In this document: positions 54,321 through 64,000 of the stretch, piece after piece
How positions within the stretch are numbered: the first letter of the stretch is position 1
How the letters are laid out: each line of letters opens with the position of its first letter
Assembly (NCBI RefSeq): GCF_019399895.1
Contig: NC_091870.1
Location: 4,770,001-4,834,000 of the forward strand
DNA: 64,000 nucleotides
Direction: 5' to 3'
Source: Cardiocondyla obscurior
Taxonomy: Eukaryota; Arthropoda; Insecta; Hymenoptera; Formicidae
Notes under the pieces: model-generated
What the model was told of the DNA's origin: nothing
Seen by the model: only the letters and a program-made list of their open reading frames with translations
Database searches by the model: none
Program-made: the position numbers and the translations under genes

Positions 54321-54732
54321 AGTAAAAGTCATTTAGTAATGACATATTTTGAAAGAAAATATGTTTTCTATTTACTTAAACTGAAATTAAAATTGAAATA
54401 ATTTAAAAATGTTTAACATAAAACTTATTTTGTTACATTTTATTTTTGTATTTAATGTATTAAGATTTAAGATGATTTATCATCAATTTAAAGTAAAATT
54501 AATAAATTATATATTAAAATGGCCATATAATAATATTGACGGTACTGTCTTGAGAAAAACTAAAAAGCAGTACTCACATAAATTCGCTGAACTGTTTCTT
54601 GGATTTGAGTGTGTGCTGCTTCACGATTTTCAATTGTTAAACATGCTACGATTGTTTATCACTTTTCGTGGTTTTGCGAAGCGAAGCGGATGCGAAGTGA
54701 TTATTGTGATAGTGAATATTATTAATAACGAA

Positions 54733-56772
54733 ATGGCTCCAATTTTGTGCTCAGAAATTCGAGGACGAATTGTCGGACAGTGGCAGGCGGGAAGATCGGT
54801 AGCAGAAATTGCTGCTAGAATTCCGTGCTCTGAACCTACTGTTCGACGATGGATACGACGATTTACTGAAGACGGAGATCATGCTTTGCATGATCATCGT
54901 ACAGAAAATTGCCGTGCTCGTATTACTACAGCAGAAGGGGACGAGACCATCGTCGCTCGCGTTGTGGATCGTTTTTTGGCACCGTCCAAGAGGCGATCAA
55001 CGCAGCAGGAGTTCAAGTGTCCGCGAGTACCGCCCGGCGACGTTTAAACGAAGCCGGGCTATACTGCTATCGTTCCGCCCACAAAATTCCGTTGACTCTT
55101 GGTCATCAGAAGCAACGGATCGCGTTCGCGTTAGAGAATTTAGCGACGAGCCGTGCGGATTGAGAATCCACGATATGGATCGATGAAAAGATCTTCGTAT
55201 CGTGTAATGACTACAGGCCACACGTATGGCGTTCAAAAGAGCAACGGTTGAACCCGAATCACGTTGTGCCTCTCCACAGAAGTTGAAGGAAATCGTGTGC
55301 GATGTGGGGATGGGTATCCGGTACTGCAATCGGAGAATTGATACACATTCCTGAGAAAATAAACTCGACAGTGTATATTCGCATACTGGAAGAAGTTCTT
55401 CCTTCAGTACGCGTAATATACCCTGAAGAGAATTTGCCAATTATCCGATTAGTGCAAGATAATTCCGCTGTCCATACGTCACGTGAAACACAAGCGTGGT
55501 TCCGGGATCATCCCGAGATTCTTTTGATTGACTGGCCAGCTCGTTCGCCCAATTTGAATTTAATAGTGAAACGACCCGTTTTTGTCGCGGAAACCGAATA
55601 TCGCTCTAGCAAGCTGGCCCCGGAGCGCTCGTCGGGATCCCAGGATTCAGTTGGGAGGGTCGTTAGATACACTCGAGATTGAATTAAACAATTAAACTAG
55701 ATTTATTATAGGTATCGAAATATGTACAATGAGAAAACTGTTACGTTGCAATAATCGGGTATGATTGACAAGGTTCGCTGACGCGTTTGACGGATACGCG
55801 TTTACATTTATTATTTACACGGTGCCGAGCTGTCGGTCGCTCACCCCGCTGAGTGAGAGCGTCGTCGGCGCGAGCGGCGGGAGTGAGACGGAGCGCGGTG
55901 TTTATACGCGAAGCGTTACCCGAAATTTAAAGCGGCGTCGCGGAACAATTATTTGACGGACGCGGAAGATTGCAACGGACGCGAACGCGTGATAACGATA
56001 AAAAGATAGGAGGGTAGCGCCTGTAAAGCGTCAATCCACCGAGATAGCTTGGTCGAGGCAGATAGATCTCTACCCTGGTGTTCTCGACGGCGCGAAAGTA
56101 GCGTGAGGATGCCGCACGATAATATAACTGCTCCCGGGACCGAGAGTACTCGGTGGAGGCAGTGATCTCTACCCCTCGAGCCGGAGAGTACGTATTTATG
56201 GTGCGGACTGGAGTGAGCACCAGGAGTGCCTAGTCGAGGCAGAGCTCGCTCTACCCCGTGACGATTTCTGCTCGGAGTCGGAGTCGGTGTTCGCTCGGAA
56301 GCGAACAGACAGGAACGGTGTTCTACAGCTCCGACGTCGCCTTTTTATACGTAAAAAGGGTAGACGCCGGGGGTTCGCGGTAGAGTGCTTATCGCTCGCG
56401 GCGCGATCCGGAACGAGGAGCCGCGGTGCCGTCGGTTCACTCGGGTTTGTTCGAATATTTCCGCGCGTGTTAGAGCGCTCCGCGCCCTATATTCTTCACC
56501 GGACGGCTGGTTGGTTCGGCGGCATCGGCGGGTCGTCGGCCGGGAATGATGCACCGTCGGGGTGCATCGTTACAATAGAAAACGTTTGGGCGCAAATGGT
56601 TCAGCGATGGAGACCACGAAGGGATAGGACGATAGCAGCATTGGTCGACCATGCGAAGGAAATTTGGGAAGGACTTCGGTTCCAACCAGACTTTCTCGCA
56701 AACTCGATTGATTCGATTCCTAATCGTCTCAATCAAGTGATCGACCGGTCCGGATACTGGACAGATTATTGA
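54733..56772 (+). pseudogene. Tc1-like transposase, broken by stops and an LTR
   Basis: From the ATG at 54733 (MAPILCSEIRGRIVGQWQAG) the frame carries the first helix-turn-helix (VAEIAARIPCSEPTVRRWIR). A frame change near 54980 leads to the second (INAAGVQVSASTARRRLNEA). After a stop at 55161, WIDEKIFVSCNDYRPHVW holds the first catalytic Asp. RLVQDNSAVHTSRETQAWF holds the second. WPARSPNLNLI, just before the LTR at 55567, is completed beyond it by IENVWAQM (from 56575) with the Glu. The D-to-E spacing counts 35 residues, one more than in usual Tc1. The C-terminus ends GYWTDY at 56772. A DNA cut-and-paste enzyme in origin; now inactive. Confidence 0.85.
55567..56574 (-). mobile_element. Solo LTR, 1008 bp (family LTR-A, copy 3), inside Tc1
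   Basis: It starts TGAAACGACCCG, ends GTGCATCGTTACA and is flanked by ATAG (55563-55566 and 56575-56578). Removing it with one ATAG restores the transposase reading across the site. The minus strand has TACGTATAAAAAGGCGACG as a TATA box. It shares the CAGGAGTGCCTAGTCGAGGC block with its sister copies. Confidence 0.95.
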
Positions 56773-56859
56773 AGTCTTCCTCTGCAGTTTCGCCCACGAA
56801 CGGCCCTTTTCAAAGCCGACAAATATTTACGATTGATCGGCCTACTCAGGATATCAAAT

Positions 56860-56972
56860 TATCTTTCTCAAGACATAAAAAATTCAAACTGTCTTTTTCA
56901 AGACAACATTAAAAGTTTTACTTGTCTTTTTCAAGACAGCGGCCGGAATTATAAATTGTCTTTTTCAAGACA
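56860..56972. repeat. Array of four hairpin words, about 30-34 bp apart
   Basis: TATCTTTCTCAAGACA at 56860, then TGTCTTTTTCAAGACA at 56890, 56923 and 56957. Each forms a 6-bp stem with a 4-nt loop. The spacers differ in sequence, so the words rather than longer units are conserved. Related words sit at 33089-33163. Confidence 0.9.
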
Positions 56973-57469
56973 AGATTGAATTTAAAATATAAATTTTATT
57001 AATTAAACATATTTTTTTTCAAAAATAATATTCTAAAAATTTGTTATCTCGTCGCTTCGCGGCTTCGCGGCACACGTTCGCGCACGCTACAGTCGGCGCA
57101 GACCGGAGAGACTAGTGTACCGCCGAACGCTATCTTTGGTTTAAATGGAGTTAATGGTATTTGTGTGATACTTGCAATTTGAAATGTCGTTGCTAACATA
57201 TTAATTACGTTTGCAATATTGAACGATGTCATATTAAAGAAAATTCTAACCAGAAAAGATCACAAACTTTTTAATATAATAATGACAGATTGCTGCCTTA
57301 AGTGAAGCTGGGAATAATATTTCCAACATATTTATACATATCAAGAGACGCAATAAAACTCATTTTTATTAAATAACTTGATATTATTTTTGTTCACAAT
57401 AATGTAATATAGTGTTATTCATGTGATAAATAAAAGAGTTAAAACATCCACATCAAATTAATCGGAAAG
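56973..57469. other. AT-rich DNA with short GC island
   Basis: CGTCGCTTCGCGGCTTCGCG at 57049 contains a short tandem (CTTCGCGG). No gene is seen. Confidence 0.45.
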
Positions 57470-58210
57470 TTTGACAAGATTATCGACACAACCTGACTCC
57501 GTTTTATTTTTGTTGTTATTTCTCGTCATTCTACAAATCACGCAAAGTTCACATTTACTTTCAATTTCATGATCAGTCACTCGAATTGAAGTACAAACAA
57601 AAAAGTTTTATATTAAAGATGAATTATTGCACACAAAGTTTCACAATGTTAAATATTTAAAGATTTTCTAACTTTTTTGGTGGAAATCTTATTATTATTA
57701 TTGAGCGTATTAACCTGATTAAATCGTTCTTATAATGAAAAGCTTTAAGCATATCAAGTAACAAATAAATTAAAAATTTTTTAGTCGGGGCTCAAAAATA
57801 ATTTTTACGAAAATAAAGTATTTTCATATGTAGAGGTTTTTCAATACAACTCGAAAACTATTGAAGATATCAAAAAAAGTTTTATACAAAAGTTTTATAG
57901 TAGAAACACCTCCGTTTAACTGCAATAATAGAATTAGAAAAAAAATTTTTTTTTATAATTTTATAAACAATTTTGTTAAAAAATTTTTTTTATCTAATTC
58001 TCTTACTGCAGTAAAATATAGTTGTTTTTACTATAAATCTTTTGTATAAAACTTTTTTTGATATCTTAAATAGTTTTCGAGTTATATCGAAAAAAGCAAA
58101 TAACCCTTTTATTTGTAAGGGATGATTTCACCCCTTTAAAGTGAAATTTAGCACAAACAAAAAATAGTTTTGTGTTACGGATGAATTACTCTACATGCAC
58201 ACAAAGTTTC
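57470..58210 (-). repeat. PAL repeat, empty-site copy
   Basis: It is collinear, in reverse orientation, with the copy at 48905-50990 but lacks both LTRs found there. It contains the palindromic core near 57950-57985. Confidence 0.85.
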
Positions 58211-58264
58211 ATATTTTTTTAAATTTCCGGGTTGCCTAACCTACCTTGTTAGTTTAATTTACTT

Positions 58265-59398
58265 AATAATTAAATCAGTAAAATGGCAACTTTGACAAGT
58301 GGTCTTACATTGACATTGTGTGGGGTTCGAACTGTAGCTGAGCGAGCTAAGTTATCAGATCCGAGGTGATTATTTTCCACACGACCGGTAATCCAATGCA
58401 AAGAAGGAAATTTTTGGTCTTTGATTAATACAAGCTGAGGAAACTCTAACTGAGGCCCCTTATTTTCTTGCCATTTATGGCGCTCTTGAAGAGAGTTTAG
58501 ATATTCTAATTTCCATTTATTCCAAAATAATTGGCGCATGCGTTTAACCACTTGCTAACGAATTAAACGATTCAACGATGTCACAAACGTCTAGTTCAGA
58601 AAAGCTATTAACGGGGTCTTCAAACAAAAAAATGGCCTGGACTTAAATAAGTAAATTCTGTCGGGTCGAAGCTCATAGTCTGCAAAGGGTGTGAATTTAA
58701 TATTGCTTCTATTTGGCAAAGCACCGTTTGCATTTCTTCAAAATTTAAATGCGAACTTCCAACAATACGTGTTAAAAGGGTCTTAGCCGATTTGATAGCC
58801 AACTTCCACAAACCGCCATAGCGAGGAGCATTCGGCGGAATAAAGCTCCAAGTTATTTGATTTTCTAATAAAAATTGCGCAATATGTTCGTGCACTTCGT
58901 CAAGCTTTAAAAGTTCATACAATTCGCGAATATGCCATTTGGCGCCAACAAAATTTGTTGTATTATCTGATTAAATATGCGTAGGTTTTTCCCGTCGGGA
59001 AATAAGGCGTTATAGCGCTAAAATGAACGCGACGATAGAAAGATCGCTTACCAATTCCAAGTAAACGGCCTTGGTGGCAAGGCATACAAACAGTGCAAGG
59101 TAGGTCTTGTGATTCGGCGAATTTCGACGCATTCCCTCGCGCAAGGTAAGAGGTCCTGCGTAGTCCATGCCGCAATGGGGAAAAAGACGGGATACGGAGA
59201 CTCAAGCGGAAGGGAGGGAATCCATTAGAGTTTCTGAAAAGACCGGTTTGGCTTTAAAGCAATTAATACAGCGACCTAAAATCTGGCGAGTAACTGACCT
59301 TAGTCTTAACGGCCAGAATCTTTGTCTGACGTAGGCCATAGTAGCCTGTAAGCCAGAGTGTAGATTCTGAAGATGTTCCCGTTCTATAATAAGTTTGA
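58265..59398 (-). pseudogene. BEL/Pao integrase and Pol C-terminus, decayed
   Basis: Minus-strand segments follow the order of a BEL/Pao Pol end. EREHLQNLHSGLQAT (zinc-domain His region, near 59370) and CINCFKAKPVFSE (CxxC, about 59270) are followed by a stop. Then come MDYAGPL (first catalytic Asp), LVSDLSIVAFILALKRLISR, a TAA at 58971-58973, SDNTTNFVGAKWHI (second Asp) and SFIPPNAPRYGGLWKLAIKS, then AILNSHP with the Glu. After a frame change, RMRQLFWNKWKLEYLNSLQ and LVLIKDQKFPSLHW give the C-terminal domain, ending at 58265. At least three breaks. Sequence beyond 59398 is cut off by the env-bearing element. Confidence 0.85.
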
Positions 59399-60072
59399 TG
59401 TTACACCGTGGTTCGGTGCGGTTGTGGGTCCGTTTACCGAAACGTTCGCCACACCAGAGAGGAGCCGGGTGTGGTTAACCGCTTAATGCATACCTCCGTG
59501 ACACATACGGGCAACATTTACAGACAGAATTGTGCAGCTCCGTGAACGTCGCGGTCACTGTAATTTTATATGTCTCAAAATATTACAGCTCAGTATGGGG
59601 CACAGTTAAGAACTATCAGAAATTTAAGCTTTTAACGCGTTCTAGCCAGTATTATATTCCGGGAGCAATCACCTAAAGAGTATCAATCAATATGACTTTA
59701 ACATAAACGTGCATTAACTGGTTAAATAAAGTTCTTCTTTCGTAAATACGTTGCACTTTTTATTCTTTCTGTTAATATGATACAGCTGATACGCGTCGCG
59801 TTACGTCGGATAAGAATGCCCGTGACGGCTTCCGAGCCGTCGCTCATATACTCCGCCGAGTTGCAACCTCAGCGAGTTTCGGCCGCGGTGGTTGACCGGA
59901 GAGGTTCGTCAACCATACTAGCTTTTTTTAATTATTGCATATAGGTTCATCGCCCTATTTCGACATTTGGCGATAATCCCGAAGTCCTTGCCGGATTGTG
60001 AAAGTGCAGGGCAATTTCCGAAATGGTTTACAACCAGAGCGCATTCTTCAGAATACTGCTCAGGTTACAACA
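59399..60072 (-). mobile_element. 3' LTR of an env-bearing retroelement, 674 bp (LTR-C)
   Basis: On the minus strand it starts TGTTGTAACCTGAGCAG at 60072 and ends CACGGTGTAACA at 59399. GAGTATATGAGC is a TATA-like site and GAATAAAAAG the poly(A) signal. It is preceded on the minus strand by the polypurine tract AAAGGGAGAGAAA (60085-60073), which marks it as a 3' LTR. It matches the solo LTR at 11019-11424, which is shorter. It inserts into the BEL Pol relic. Confidence 0.85.
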
Positions 60073-60085
60073 TTTCTCTCCCTTT
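60073..60085 (-). promoter_or_regulatory. Polypurine tract
   Basis: AAAGGGAGAGAAA on the minus strand, immediately before the 3' LTR. This is the plus-strand DNA priming site in reverse transcription. Confidence 0.75.
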
Positions 60086-60511
60086 GGGGAGAAAAGGGTC
60101 GAGGTTCTTATTTTCCTCGACTTGCTCTTGTTGTATAATATATTAATATTTTCGTATTCGCAACGTGGTAATTATTTTCTAAGTCTTTATTCATTTCGTC
60201 TAAGTCTACGCTTAATTGTAATAGTTCGCGCTGATTTCTTATGACAGGTCACGCTGAATCTGCCTAAGTGCGTTAGTAATGGCTGCGGTGTTATTCGTAC
60301 GCGTTGATGTGTGTGTGAAATTGTATGTGGGAATATGCGTGCGTATTTCCCTTCCCCCCATCGAGGTATGCGTCTGTATGGTGACGTCCGGCGTGATTAA
60401 TTTGCATACGCCTTTTATCTTAATTATGCCTGTGTGGCTTATTTTCGCCCTTTTTACTGGTTTATCTTTACAACGTATTTCTATTAATTGTGTGTCTACT
60501 GTGGAATAGAT
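60086..60511 (-). other. Env-to-LTR spacer
   Basis: Short ORFs on the plus strand are unconvincing. The segment carries no recognisable gene and may encode the decayed Env C-terminus or 3' untranslated region. Confidence 0.4.
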
Positions 60512-61763
60512 TCATGCTTGGAGTTCATTTAATGTTATCCACAGGCTTACATTTGATAATATATACCGCATTTCGCGTGACGTTGGTCGCATTTCCGGTT
60601 CTATTAGCGCGGTGATTTCGCATGGTGCGTTTTGTGATACTTGATATGATGGGTAGCTATTTTCGCATACGAAGATATCGCGATTATTTTTGCAGGTTTT
60701 AAGTTCTTCTGCGCTTAATATTATGTACTTATTATTATCATTATCTATTGCTACATATTCATCGGTGGTTTTAATTATCTTAAATAAGTTCGAGTGATCA
60801 TGTACAGGAAATACGGTAACCTTTTTTAGGCTAAATTTAACGTAGTTTACTATTGAGAACTTTAATACTGCTACGAGTGTATAATAGCTTTGATAATATG
60901 TTTTGAATGAACAATTTTTTTTCAATGGTGTTCCAGTTTATTTGATTTATTTTGAAGGGAAAATGAGCTCCTCCTGATAAATGCGAAGTGGCTTCTAATA
61001 ATTTTGAAATTATGTTGTTGATCGGTAATAATCGAGCGTTAAGTATTCCTGTTTTTGCGTGAGTAATAAAGTCAATCGTGTCTTGTAAGTCGGTCAGTAA
61101 GTCATTCGTTAGTATTCTCAGGTTGTTCATATATTCTGTTACCTCTAGCTGTTGCGTTATTTTATCTAACTGTTGACTCAGGAATGTCGTTGCATTCATT
61201 AAAATGCGATCGTGGTGCTCAAGTATAGTTTCTAATTTCTGTATATGACCAATTGTACTGTTGATTATTTTAATTTGGTTTTTTGCTACGTGTTGTATTG
61301 TCTGTTGATTTGTATTTAATAATTGTAATTGTTCCGTAATTCGTTTATCGTCTTCCGCATCTATTACACCGAACAATGTTTTCGCGGCTGAGCCTATTAT
61401 ATCTAGTAGGCCTTTTTTTGACCCTTGGTTTTCGTACAAAGATGTTAATCTATTTAATGCTGTTGTAACCTTATTATTTTGCTTACAAACTATAGAAAAT
61501 AAATTGTGACATTTTTGTTATAATACTACACCGTTTTCTTTTTCGCGGATTTTGATACACATATTTTCTGCTTCTGTCATTTGTGTCTGTATTTTGTCGT
61601 ATCTAGTAGTAAAATCTTCTGTGTTCGTTATTATCGCGATTGTCCAAGATGAATCCGAAAGTTGAAGTTGTCCGCAATCTTTATAGTATAGCCCGGTTTC
61701 GTGTGCGAACGGTTTTATTTCGAATGGCGCGATTTCACTCTTCCCTTTTGCCACGGTGAGCAA
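60512..61763 (-). pseudogene. Errantivirus-type env gene, broken
   Basis: Three minus-strand segments are 61763-61518 (81 codons), 61439-60837 (200 codons, same frame, separated by one stop codon) and 60925-60512 (137 codons, another frame). The second begins just before a glycine-led hydrophobic stretch (GLLDIIGSAAKTLFGVID) after basic residues, the arrangement of a cleavage site and fusion peptide. A long heptad-like helical region follows, as in insect retrovirus and baculovirus F-type envelope proteins. The third has YVAIDNDNNKYIILSAEEL and several cysteines, typical of the distal ectodomain. A premature stop near 61518 and a frameshift near 60900 prevent a full product. No gag or pol of the same element is seen to the right, so it is an incomplete old copy. 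Confidence 0.7.
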
Positions 61764-62946
61764 GAATCTGTAATTTTATATGTGAGTTGGTTTATGTGCT
61801 AGTGTATCGTAAACTGAATCTGATCGCAGGTAAGTTATTAAAATGTGTCAATTTAGCTAATTTTATGTCAGGTTTGATTCTCTTGAATAGTCAACGGTGC
61901 TATCGCCTGACGTTCCTTCAGTCTGCTACCGGAATTGGTATATAACTGACATATTATTTTTTCTTTTGTGTGATTAACGAGTGCGTAGATTTTTTGGTTA
62001 AAAAAATTTTTTTTTTGTTTTTTGTTACTTTAAATTTTAATTATGTGTTTTAATATTTTAGTGGATCTGTACTGTGTCGAGTGTACGCGAGTACGCCTGG
62101 ATGTGCTTGGTGCGATCAAGAAACAACGAGAAATTCCTTGGTCGCCCAACACGTATAATTCACGCGGCTAGCGCGTGTACATTTTCGGTCGGTTCGGGTC
62201 CCTTGAGCCCGTCGCGAGTCAGTCGCTTTTCGAACTCTGTCGTGAAACATTCTAACAGTGAGCCTCGTTGTTTTCAGTATTGAACAACTCCGACTCCATC
62301 GAGCTCGTTTAAATCATTTTTCTTTTGTTTAAGTATCGGAACGGATCGTGTACGCGATTGCCGAGCCGCCTCGCGTTCACCGTCGCGCCAAGATCTCCAT
62401 TTCGCGGAGGTTTCATGCTTAGAAATCTCGCAAGATTTCCGTCGGGTCGATCCGCGGCGCATTATCGGCTAAATCAAGATCTCCGATCGTAGTAATTACT
62501 TTTGCCGTTCCGAATCAACTTGTAAATAATCAAATCATTAAATAGTGTTTTTCTTTTATTGGTTTTAGAAAAAACTGCATTATATTTTTTTTTATTTCCT
62601 GCCGCGGACTATTTTCTACATTACGCGACACCCTCGTCAGGGAAGTCCTGGCATTCAGGCGACGCGAGCGTGATCGCGCGCCGCGTACCGTCGCGCACAT
62701 CGAGTGTTCTGCTCCTTATGAGCCGGAAAACTGCGTTCTATGCGCTTCCAGGAGCGCCTTGAGATCCCGTAGAATGCTCTGGCGGCGAACCGAGCCGAAA
62801 CTTAAGATACAGACCAGTCGGGATTTGGAGTCCCGTCGTGTAGAGGTTGTTCCTGACGAGTTCGTCGGTAAGTTTTTACATTTTTTTTTTTTTGTTGAGC
62901 TTTTGCTTGCTTAATTATTTTTATTCTTATATATATATATATATAT
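61764..62946. other. Unassigned region with possible exon-like frame
   Basis: A plus-strand frame is open from about 62600 to 62868, with CSAPYEPENCVLC and a basic middle. It is preceded by TTTTATTGGTTTTAG (acceptor-like, about 62570) and followed by GTCGGTAAGTTTTT (donor-like, about 62867). No family is recognised. An (AT)n microsatellite ends at 62946. The left part (61800-62540) may hold the start of env or its leader. Confidence 0.3.
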
Positions 62947-64000
62947 TGTCACGTTATGCTCTCTCGTCTGAGAGAGAGAGTGTCGCGAACAAAAAGGAAT
63001 GACTGTGCGCGGACGGAAAATCCGCGCACCCTCGTGACACGAGGGGTAGGAAGGGAGGAGGGGTCGTGGCTCCTCCGCTGTATCCCGGCGCGGGACGGCG
63101 TAATCCGGTTACCAACGAATTTCGGGGCGCCAGTCACGGGCCCAGCCGTGCCGATTCGATTCACAGAGGTTATCTCCTCTTAATTATCTCCGATACACTC
63201 CAACGGCCGTCGCGCGCGGGGGCTAGCTCATCCGAACGGAAAGGGGCGGGGTGTCACAGACGGAATTTATCGGACCGGCGGAAACGACAGCACCAAAAGG
63301 ATAAATGCGCGAACAGGGCGATTATAATTTTCAGTCCGTTTATTAATATTCAACGGGACGAGACAAATATGCCGAATAACAAAAAAAATAACAAAATAAT
63401 CTTAATCGTAAGCGGGCTTGATCTTCGCGCGATCACCTAGATCTCAGCTTTCGTCTTGGCTTCCTATTAGATCGCCATACGCATTTTCCTCGGATCTCGT
63501 TCTCCAGTACTTCTCGCGCCGGCCCTGAATGTTGAGGTGCCGGCCACGCGCCTCCCGTACACGCGGTGTGCTTTCGCGAGACCCAACGGTACACAAGACG
63601 TCACCCGTCAGATCGCCCGTCGTTAACGAAATCGCGGTAGCTCTTTCCCGGCCTCGGCCGCTGCCGAGGGCTCTCCGTGCGAACACGACGTACAAACGCT
63701 TTACGACCGATGGAATCACATAGCCCGACTAAACGGCCCTGGTGTTTCTCACGGGGTCCGACCACAGGACCTTAGACGCCCGTCGACGGCCACTCACTAA
63801 CGCTACGCCCTTGTCTCTCGACAAAATCCCCCGAAAACAACAAAAAGGAACTACCGGGCCCGTGTGCCCGCTCTACGTGGCCGGGTATCGTCCAAAGCCG
63901 TGTCGGTCTCCCCGAGAGACAGGGGGGTACAATATAATACTTCCGCAGTGCGGGTGGAAGATCTCACCGAATACACGTCCGGCCTTCGGATCGTCCTCAC
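62947..64000 (-). mobile_element. LTR-D copy 2, cut by window end
   Basis: TGTCACGTTATGCTCTCTCG starts the copy. Blocks shared with 30156-31873 include CGGACGGAAAATCCG, GTGACACGAGGG, GCGCGGGACGGCG, GCCGTGCCGATT, CGCGGGGGCTAGCTCATCC and GTGCGGGTGGAAGATCTCAC near the right edge. The minus-strand AATAAACGGAC near 63340 matches its poly(A) signal. Confidence 0.85.

Noticed and set aside
56860..56972. CRISPR-like array
   Set aside because: Repeats are only 16 bp, spacers are 14-18 bp and the context is eukaryotic. These are hairpin words, not CRISPR repeats.
60279..60509. Plus-strand 76-codon hydrophobic ORF
   Set aside because: It lies antisense between the env relic and its LTR, and no family or upstream signal supports it.

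Overview
The window looks like a transposon-dense stretch of an insect nuclear genome, most likely a hymenopteran and plausibly an ant. The evidence is an AT-rich background, split exons with GT-AG borders, a purine-biased LINE of a type I associate with ant genomes, mariner and Tc1 relics, BEL and Gypsy retroelements, and many solo LTRs. No bacterial gene organisation is present. The species assignment is inference.

The only convincing host gene is a fatty-acid-synthase-like gene on the minus strand. Two consecutive ketoacyl-synthase exons are visible, at 47385-47629 and 14338-14569. The second carries the active-site motif DTACSSS. They are joined in phase 0 across an intron of about 32.8 kb, and almost everything between them is mobile DNA: solo LTRs, a nearly complete Gypsy element, two fused LINE copies, foldback elements and an 880-bp palindrome.

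Layout. 0.3-3.6 kb: a decayed minus-strand cluster of virus-like genes, cut by a solo LTR. 3.9-6.2 kb: an unrecognised cassette with a basic ORF and two cysteine-rich open frames. 6.9-8.7 kb: a mariner with a solo LTR nested inside it. 9.3-11.4 kb: two solo LTRs. 12.1-13.6 kb: an orphan ORF and a truncated Gypsy 5' end. 14.3 kb: FAS exon. 14.9-20.3 kb: foldback repeats and GC-rich LTRs. 21.9-26.6 kb: a Gypsy element with 262-bp LTRs and a GTTAT duplication. 26.7-33.5 kb: LTRs, degenerate tandem repeats and the large palindrome. 33.9-40.2 kb: LINE. 41-47 kb: LTRs and Tc1 remains. 47.4 kb: FAS exon. 48-51 kb: a foldback element carrying two dated LTR insertions. 51-57 kb: transposase relics. 58.3-61.8 kb: a BEL/Pao integrase interrupted by an env-bearing element. 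62.9 kb to the end: another long LTR.

Many insertions could be delimited exactly, by reading their target-site duplications or by comparing a filled site with an empty paralogous one. They show nested waves: an LTR in a mariner, an LTR in a Tc1, two LTRs in one foldback copy, and an LTR in a LINE. The most unusual material is the unidentified cassette at 3.9-6.2 kb, the virus-like cluster at 0.3-3.6 kb, the recurring hairpin motif TGTCTT-N4-AAGACA, and LTRs that carry spaced hairpin repeats downstream of their TATA box.
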